A stretch of 9,090 nucleotides of DNA from the NCBI GenBank assembly GCA_017745115.1, contig JAGIAA010000057.1, forward strand, positions 1-9,090, read 5' to 3'. Below the pieces are notes generated by a model. The model did not search any database. It had not been told where the DNA came from and saw only the letters and a list, made by a program, of their open reading frames with translations. Positions 4,681 to 9,090 of the stretch are shown here, one piece after another. How positions within the stretch are numbered: position 1 is the stretch's first letter; every line of letters starts with the position of its first letter. Origin of the DNA: Sphingobium sp. (GTDB lineage Bacteria; Pseudomonadota; Alphaproteobacteria; Sphingomonadales; Sphingomonadaceae). The translations under genes and the position numbers were made by a program.

Positions 4681-7044
4681 GTGAACGATATGTCGTCGTC
4701 GATGCTCGGACGGGTGAAGGCCTGGTCCGCGCCACTGTCGATCGCGGCCCTGATGGGCTTGCGGCCGCTGCCGCGCGACCGCGCCGAATATATTCGCGGC
4801 AGTCAGCTGCGGGCCGCCGATCGCATGGCGGCCGTGCGCACGACTGTTGCGCTCGTTTCGATCGCTTTCGCCGATCTCCTTAGCATTCGCCACGTGGCCC
4901 CCTGGGCGCTGTTTCTGTGGTCGTTCTTCGCACTGGGCGCACGCTTGCCGCTGCTGCAGCTCGAACGTGTGAATGAGCGCACCGATTATCGCGGCGTGAC
5001 GCGCGGGCGCATTTTCTACCATGCCGTGCTCAGTTTCATGCTGGGTCTGGTCTGGTCTGCGCCGGCCATTTTCTTCACATACAATGCCAATCCGGTCGAG
5101 GTCGTGGCAATCTGGACGCTGACCAGCTGCTTCATGACCGCCGTGACCATCGGCTATCATTCGACACCGCTCGCGTCCGTGTCGTTCATCCTGCCGGTCG
5201 GCGTGTCTTCGATCACGATGATGATTGTTCGGCAGAGCGATCCATTGCTGACCGCGGTCGTCGCGACTTATGCACTGCTGCTCTTCGTGACGAGCCTGCG
5301 CCAGGCGCATCAGTTCGGCGAGCAGCTCAGCACCAACAGCGAACTCGCCGAAAAGCAGGAAGTCGTCAGCCTCCTGCTCAAGGAACATGAGCTCGAAGGT
5401 GCCGATTGGCTCTGGCAGACGGATGCGGAGGGCAGTCTCAAGGACGTCTCTCCGGCGCTCGCGCGGCTCCTCGGTGCGACTAGCGAGGCTTTGAATGGCA
5501 GGCCGCTGCTCAGCGTGCTCGCCTTGCCTTTGGGCGACGGGCATCGCGACCAGGCGCGCCAGGTGCTTTCGGACCGTCTCGAGAGTGAAGCGGCGTTCAG
5601 CGACGTCGTCCTGCCGGTCATGGTCGCGGGCGAGCAGCGCTGGTGGGAGGTGTCGGCTTCGCCGCGGCGCGATGAAAACGGGACGTTCCTGGGCTTTCGC
5701 GGCGTCGGCTCCGATGTCACGGCGCGCCGGGAATCGACAGAACGCATTGCCCAGCTTGCGCGGCACGACATGCTCACCGGCCTGCCCAATCGCCTGTCGC
5801 TGACCGAGGAATTGACCTCTGCTCTCGATCACATGGACCGGTGGAAAGAGCCGTGCGCCTTCCTGATGATCGATCTCGACAGGTTCAAGGCGGTCAACGA
5901 TACGCTGGGCCACCAGATTGGCGACGAGCTCCTGATCGAGGTGGCGGAGCGGCTGCGCCTGGTCTGCACGGCGAACGAAACCGTAGGTCGCCTGGGCGGC
6001 GATGAATTCGGCGTCGTGATCCACGATTTGCCGGAGCCCGGCTATATCGACCATCTGGCGACGTTTATTATCGACGCCTTGTCCGCGCCCTACCAGGTCG
6101 AGACGCATTCGCTGCATATCGGTGCCAGCGTCGGTTCTGCGCTTGCCCCGCGCGATGGCCGCTCGGTGCGTGTGCTGATCCGCTGCGCCGATCTCGCAAT
6201 GTACCGCTCCAAGGACAATGGCGGCGGCCGGCATGTCGCCTTCGAACCGGTCATGCAGGCGGACATCGAGGAACGCCGCATGATGGAGGCCGCGCTGCGA
6301 GAGGCGCTCGCGGGCAACCAGCTTCACCTTGCTTACCAGCCCATCGTCGACGCGGCGTCGGGCGGCATCTCAGGCTTCGAAGCACTGGCCCGCTGGACTC
6401 ATCCCGTCTTTGGCGAGGTGCCGCCAACCACCTTCATCCCGATAGCGGAAGAGGCGCGGCTCATCGGCTCGATCGGCGACTGGGTCCTGCGCAAGGCATG
6501 CGAAGAGGCGCGGAGTTGGCCGGCGCATGTCGCGCTGTCAGTCAATGTCTCGCCCGAACAGCTTCGCGATCCCGCCTTCCTGGAGACGGTCGTGTCGGCC
6601 CTCGCGCATGCCGGCTTGCCGGCCAGCCGCCTGTCGCTCGAAGTGACCGAGACGGTGTTCATGCGGGAGCGCAGCAGTGCCGTGCAACTGCTCGACAAGC
6701 TCGTGGCGCTGGGGGTGAGCCTCGCGCTCGACGATTTCGGCACCGGCCAGACGTCCATCGGCTATTTCTCGCGCACGCATTTCGGTGCGATCAAGATCGA
6801 CCGGGCGTTCGTCGCGGGCGCCGCGCGGGGGCAGCGCGAGAGCATGGCCATCGTCCGCGCGGCCATTGCCATATCGGAGGCGCTCGACATCGACGCCATC
6901 GCGGAGGGCGTCGAATCCCGTCTCGAATATGAACGCATGCGGGTGCTTGGTTTCGACAAGGTGCAAGGCTTCCATCTCGGCCGTCCCATGCCTGCTCTCG
7001 ACGCGGCCAAGCTGGTCAATCCACGCGGCACAGCGGTCGCATAG
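4681..7044 (+). CDS. Membrane-anchored PAS-GGDEF-EAL protein (cyclic-di-GMP synthesis/degradation)
   Basis: The 787-residue product is a c-di-GMP signalling enzyme of the inner membrane. Residues 53-205 hold about six hydrophobic segments (near 53-70, 72-93, 112-134, 139-160, 164-183, 189-205). A helical linker leads to a PAS-like domain (about 238-350, ending GVGSDVTARRE). The GGDEF domain (about 355-520) has an intact GGDEF at 439-443 and IDLDRFKAVND (397-407). The EAL domain (about 535-780) keeps every signature I can check: YQPIV, E567-A-L, SVNVSPEQL, EVTET, DDFGTG (684-689), IKID, AEGVE and VQG. Both activities are therefore possible. The inhibitory I-site RxxD, expected five residues before GGDEF, reads TANE (430-433), so product inhibition is probably absent. 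Start: GTG 4681 is the longest option; ATG 4690 and ATG 4702 are alternatives, and no strong RBS decides. Confidence 0.92.
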   Translation: MNDMSSSMLGRVKAWSAPLSIAALMGLRPLPRDRAEYIRGSQLRAADRMAAVRTTVALVSIAFADLLSIRHVAPWALFLWSFFALGARLPLLQLERVNERTDYRGVTRGRIFYHAVLSFMLGLVWSAPAIFFTYNANPVEVVAIWTLTSCFMTAVTIGYHSTPLASVSFILPVGVSSITMMIVRQSDPLLTAVVATYALLLFVTSLRQAHQFGEQLSTNSELAEKQEVVSLLLKEHELEGADWLWQTDAEGSLKDVSPALARLLGATSEALNGRPLLSVLALPLGDGHRDQARQVLSDRLESEAAFSDVVLPVMVAGEQRWWEVSASPRRDENGTFLGFRGVGSDVTARRESTERIAQLARHDMLTGLPNRLSLTEELTSALDHMDRWKEPCAFLMIDLDRFKAVNDTLGHQIGDELLIEVAERLRLVCTANETVGRLGGDEFGVVIHDLPEPGYIDHLATFIIDALSAPYQVETHSLHIGASVGSALAPRDGRSVRVLIRCADLAMYRSKDNGGGRHVAFEPVMQADIEERRMMEAALREALAGNQLHLAYQPIVDAASGGISGFEALARWTHPVFGEVPPTTFIPIAEEARLIGSIGDWVLRKACEEARSWPAHVALSVNVSPEQLRDPAFLETVVSALAHAGLPASRLSLEVTETVFMRERSSAVQLLDKLVALGVSLALDDFGTGQTSIGYFSRTHFGAIKIDRAFVAGAARGQRESMAIVRAAIAISEALDIDAIAEGVESRLEYERMRVLGFDKVQGFHLGRPMPALDAAKLVNPRGTAVA

Positions 7045-7087
7045 GGGCGTTCCGTCAGGTCGCTAAAGGCTGGGGTCTTCTCACATC

Positions 7088-7166
7088 GTCATTTCCGCGA
7101 AAGCGGAAACCCAGGCCGAGATGACGCTTTGCTGTTAACCTGGTTTCCCGCTTTGGCGGGGATGAC
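7088..7166. repeat. Long imperfect inverted repeat with internal hairpins (REP/MITE-like), possible bidirectional terminator
   Basis: The arms 7088-7115 and 7139-7166 are 28 nt each, inverted, and agree at 23 of 28 positions; the spacer is 23 nt. Each arm holds its own smaller hairpin: TTTCCGC-GAAA-GCGGAAA (7092-7109, perfect 7-bp stem with a GNRA loop) and CCCGC-TTTG-GCGGG (7147-7160). The arm consensus, roughly GTCATyyCCGCsAAAGCGGrAAmCCAGG, resembles short intergenic repeats common in sphingomonad and related genomes. It lies between two convergent genes and fills most of their 131-nt gap, where it could act as a structured terminator in both directions. Neither arm is followed by a clear T-run. 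Confidence 0.7.
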
Positions 7167-7175
7167 CGTGGAGTT

Positions 7176-7916
7176 CTAGGCCACCTTCTGTTCGATCAGC
7201 GCCCAGAGCGCAGCAAATTCCCGCGCCGGTGCGCTTGCCGGGGCAAAGGCGCCAAGCGGCAGGCGCTTGATGCCCATCTGCTCGACGATGCTCGCATAAG
7301 GAACGGCCGGCCAGCCCGGGTTTTCGGCCAGAGCCAGCTGGTGAAGTTTGCGGCGCCGGTCGACCATCGAGAAAACGGGCAGGATCGGCGGATGCTTGCC
7401 GCCGCGCTGGATGAGGAAGGTCGAAAGATCGTCCAGCGTCTTCTGCACGAGCGGTGAGGGGATCACCGGAACGATGAGCAGGTCCGCAGCGTGCAACACC
7501 TGGTCGCTGGTCTCATTGAGACCCGGCGGGCAGTCAAGGAACACGCGGTCGTAATGCTTGTCGAGATTGTCGAGGAGCTTGGCGAGCCGCTTGCGTTTGC
7601 CCAGTTCGATCAGCACGCGTTCGAGGTCGCGCAGCGACGTATCCGCGGCCAGCAAGTCGAGTCCGTCGATGATGGTTGGGCGGGCAAGATCGTGCGCATC
7701 GACATCCCTGGTGAAGACGGCCTGCGCCGCATCCTTCGCCTTTTTCGGCGGCTGGAGGAGCCATGTCGCTGCGCCCTGCGGATCGAGGTCCCAGAGCAGC
7801 GTACGGCGCCTCGAAAGCACGGTGGACGCCCAGGCCAGGTTGACGGCGAAGGTCGACTTGCCGACGCCGCCCTTCAGCGCGTGCACGGCAATGGTCTTCA
7901 TCGCGTTTTTGCTCAT
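7176..7916 (-). CDS. Orphan ParA/MinD-type ATPase
   Basis: A cytoplasmic deviant-Walker-A ATPase of the ParA/MinD family, whose members position plasmids, chromosomes or protein complexes by dimerising on nucleoid or membrane. The 246-residue product has the deviant Walker A KGGVGKST (15-22), with the signature lysine K15 and catalytic-loop K20, then WDLDPQG (42-48) and Walker B VFLDCPP (125-131). There is no N-terminal DNA-binding extension, as in small-type ParAs, and no obvious C-terminal amphipathic helix of the MinD type. Start: ATG 7916 has AGGA seven bases upstream. GTG 7919 is possible, and ATG 7901 would begin MKTIAVHALKGG, a usual family start. No parB or centromere-like repeats accompany it, so the partner and cargo are unknown. 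It follows arsC on the same strand after a 96-nt gap. Family secure, function open. Confidence 0.88.
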   Translation of the reverse strand: MSKNAMKTIAVHALKGGVGKSTFAVNLAWASTVLSRRRTLLWDLDPQGAATWLLQPPKKAKDAAQAVFTRDVDAHDLARPTIIDGLDLLAADTSLRDLERVLIELGKRKRLAKLLDNLDKHYDRVFLDCPPGLNETSDQVLHAADLLIVPVIPSPLVQKTLDDLSTFLIQRGGKHPPILPVFSMVDRRRKLHQLALAENPGWPAVPYASIVEQMGIKRLPLGAFAPASAPAREFAALWALIEQKVA

Positions 7917-8012
7917 CACCCCATCCTGACCAGCTCCGCGCGTGCGGCAACTGCAGCGATGGGGGCTAGGGCGCTATCTTTGCAGTCTTGTGACGGTTTT
8001 GCGTCGCCGCGA

Positions 8013-8351
8013 TTACAGGATCTCGCGCACGCGCTCCGGAGGGCGGCCGAGCCGCACGCCCTTGCTGGTTTCGACCAGCGGCCGCTCGATGAGGATGGGG
8101 TCGGCGACCATCGCGTCGAGAATGGCCTCGTCGCTGGCGTTGGTGAGCGCCTTGGCGCCGTCCTCGCCCTTCCGCATTCCCTCGCGGGGCGTCATGCCGG
8201 CGCGCTCGAAGAGCGACGCAAGCGTCTCGCGCGTCGGCGGCGCCTTCAGATATTCGACGATCTCGACCTCGACACCCGGCGTGCTTTCAAGGATCGCCAA
8301 TGTCTCACGCGACTTGGTGCAACGCGGATTGTGCCAGATGGTCGCCCTCAT
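8013..8351 (-). CDS. arsC: ArsC-family arsenate reductase (glutaredoxin type)
   Basis: ArsC of this thioredoxin-fold family reduces arsenate to arsenite using glutaredoxin/glutathione. The 112-residue product is a short form (the E. coli plasmid R773 enzyme is about 141 residues, with a longer C-terminus). It keeps the catalytic cysteine C11 in WHNPRCTKSRETL and arginines corresponding to the substrate-binding set: R60 (REGMRK), R90 (ILIERPLV) and R103 (LGRPPERV). Start: ATG 8351 has GAGGGAA about 11 bases upstream on the minus strand. No arsR, arsB or acr3 gene is nearby, so this is a chromosomal copy outside an ars operon. Such copies may serve basal arsenate tolerance or another thiol-redox role, and the related Spx/YffB proteins show that the family is not always an arsenate reductase. 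Confidence 0.88.
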   Translation of the reverse strand: MRATIWHNPRCTKSRETLAILESTPGVEVEIVEYLKAPPTRETLASLFERAGMTPREGMRKGEDGAKALTNASDEAILDAMVADPILIERPLVETSKGVRLGRPPERVREIL

Positions 8352-8603
8352 GATCGTCGAAATTCCCTCTGTCCTACAGGCATCATGCCGTGCCAGGGTT
8401 TACGCGACTCATCCATTTGAGGGTGGGCTCAAGGCTCTTTCTCATGATGCATCGCACGGGCTCCGGGCGCGCACATTGCGTGTTTGCCGGTTACGCCCTG
8501 CGCCCGTCGGTCCTGATACGGAAGCCGAAGAATTGCGTTCTATGGCCGCAACTTTCACAACCTTCGGAGCTGGTATCGAAGCAACGCCCGTCAGCAGTCC
8601 CGC
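8352..8603. other. 252-nt intergenic region between accC and arsC, with a candidate hairpin
   Basis: I find no credible gene here on either strand; the short open frames look unlike neighbouring proteins. The region should hold the accC 3' end and the arsC promoter. On the minus strand, about 40 nt past the accC stop, two nested inverted repeats could fold: CCGAAG/CTTCGG (8525-8530 with 8562-8567) enclosing TTGCG/CGCAA (8533-8537 with 8547-8551). No T-run follows, so a rho-independent terminator is not clear. A small TTGAG-GGTGGG-CTCAA hairpin lies at 8417-8432. I could not assign a promoter with confidence. Confidence 0.4.
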
Positions 8604-9090
8604 TCAGTCCGCCTTCTGCCGCTCCAGCCACTCTTCGAGCCACTTGATCGAATAGTCGCCATTCTGCACGTCAGGGTCCGCGATCAGCTTCTGGTGAAGC
8701 GGGATCGTCGTCTTCATGCCCTCGATGACGAACTCTTCCAGAGCGCGCTTCAGGCGCATCAGGCAGCCCTCGCGGGTGCGCCCGTAGACGATCAGCTTGC
8801 CGATCATCGAGTCGTAATAAGGCGGCACCACATAGCCCTGGTAGAGTGCGCTATCGACGCGGACATGCATGCCGCCGGGCACGTGGTACATGCTGACCTT
8901 GCCGGGCGAGGGCGCGAAGGTCTGCGGGTCCTCCGCGTTGATGCGGCATTCGATCGCGTGGCCGGAGAAGACGAGGTCTTCCTGCGCGACCGAGAGCGGC
9001 AGGCCGTCGGCAATGCGGATCTGCTCGCGGACGAGGTCGAAGCCCGTGATCATCTCTGTCACCGGATGCTCCACCTGGATGCGGGTGTTC
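8604..9090 (-). CDS. accC: Biotin carboxylase of acetyl-CoA carboxylase, C-terminal part (runs off right edge)
   Basis: AccC carboxylates the biotin of AccB with ATP and bicarbonate, the first half-reaction of acetyl-CoA carboxylase in fatty acid synthesis. The window holds the last 161 residues; the frame is open to the edge, so the true start lies beyond 9090. The first complete codons read NTRIQVEHPVTEM, the conserved catalytic segment of biotin carboxylases. GHAIECRINAEDP, APSPGK, VPPYYDSMIGKL and the closing biotin-carboxylase C-terminal domain follow. It ends KAD with no fused biotin domain, as in free-standing AccC. The GTG at 9074 is internal and not a start. accB would be expected upstream, to the right of the window, by analogy with other bacteria. 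Confidence 0.95.
   Translation of the reverse strand, partial: NTRIQVEHPVTEMITGFDLVREQIRIADGLPLSVAQEDLVFSGHAIECRINAEDPQTFAPSPGKVSMYHVPGGMHVRVDSALYQGYVVPPYYDSMIGKLIVYGRTREGCLMRLKRALEEFVIEGMKTTIPLHQKLIADPDVQNGDYSIKWLEEWLERQKAD

Noticed and set aside
4588..6327. Long minus-strand open frame (579 codons) opposite the GGDEF-EAL gene
   Set aside because: It is rich in Arg, His and Gln with no recognisable domain, and is antisense to a protein with intact PAS, GGDEF and EAL motifs. This is a typical high-GC shadow frame.
7966..8005. PHO-box-like sequence upstream of parA on the minus strand (CCGTCAC-AAGA-CTGCAAA)
   Set aside because: Only the first half resembles CTGTCAT and the second is poor. 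With no phosphate-related gene nearby it is likely chance.
8390..8647. 85-codon plus-strand frame between arsC and accC
   Set aside because: It overlaps the accC 3' end, has no clear RBS and no recognisable feature.
7491..8655. Plus-strand open frames crossing parA, arsC and accC in antisense
   Set aside because: They run across three well-supported genes and intergenic DNA without any recognisable motif.

Overview
The window is high-GC bacterial chromosome, most likely from the alphaproteobacterial order Sphingomonadales. The evidence is protein character: an NDUFA12-type complex I subunit, a DUF2155 lipoprotein beside aat, a short ArsC, an accC C-terminus, and an intergenic repeat of the 'GTCATcCCCGCgAAAGCGGG' type. 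I see no rRNA, tRNA, CRISPR, transposase, integrase or phage gene. Most of the window is ordinary core genome.

Layout from left to right. The first 63 bases are the N-terminus of an alpha/beta-hydrolase leaving the window on the minus strand. It diverges from aat (plus), the leucyl/phenylalanyl-tRNA-protein transferase of the N-degron pathway. aat converges with, and overlaps by 181 nt, a four-gene minus-strand run transcribed in the order recX, small membrane protein, NDUFA12-like complex I subunit, DUF2155 lipoprotein. Two of the three junctions in that run are 4-bp stop/start overlaps. Divergent from recX, on the plus strand, come a stand-alone fatty acyl-AMP ligase (FAAL) and, 74 nt later, a membrane-anchored PAS-GGDEF-EAL protein for cyclic-di-GMP turnover. 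A long imperfect inverted repeat fills the gap to three minus-strand genes: an orphan ParA-type ATPase, a glutaredoxin-type ArsC and, after a 252-nt gap, the C-terminal part of biotin carboxylase (accC), which runs off the right edge.

How the genes fit together. The two ends (aat-DUF2155-NDUFA12 and accC) belong to a neighbourhood that, as I recall it, recurs in Alphaproteobacteria as accB-accC-aat-DUF2155-NDUFA12. Here aat and accC are about 7.7 kb apart and in opposite orientation, with recX, FAAL, the c-di-GMP gene, parA and arsC between them. The most distinctive sequence-level observation is the aat/DUF2155 overlap: conserved-looking C-terminal residues of both proteins are written on opposite strands of the same bases. 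The most biologically open questions are what the FAAL loads, since no acyl carrier protein or PKS/NRPS is in the window, and what cargo the ParB-less ParA positions. I do not see convincing evidence for a wholly new multi-gene system.
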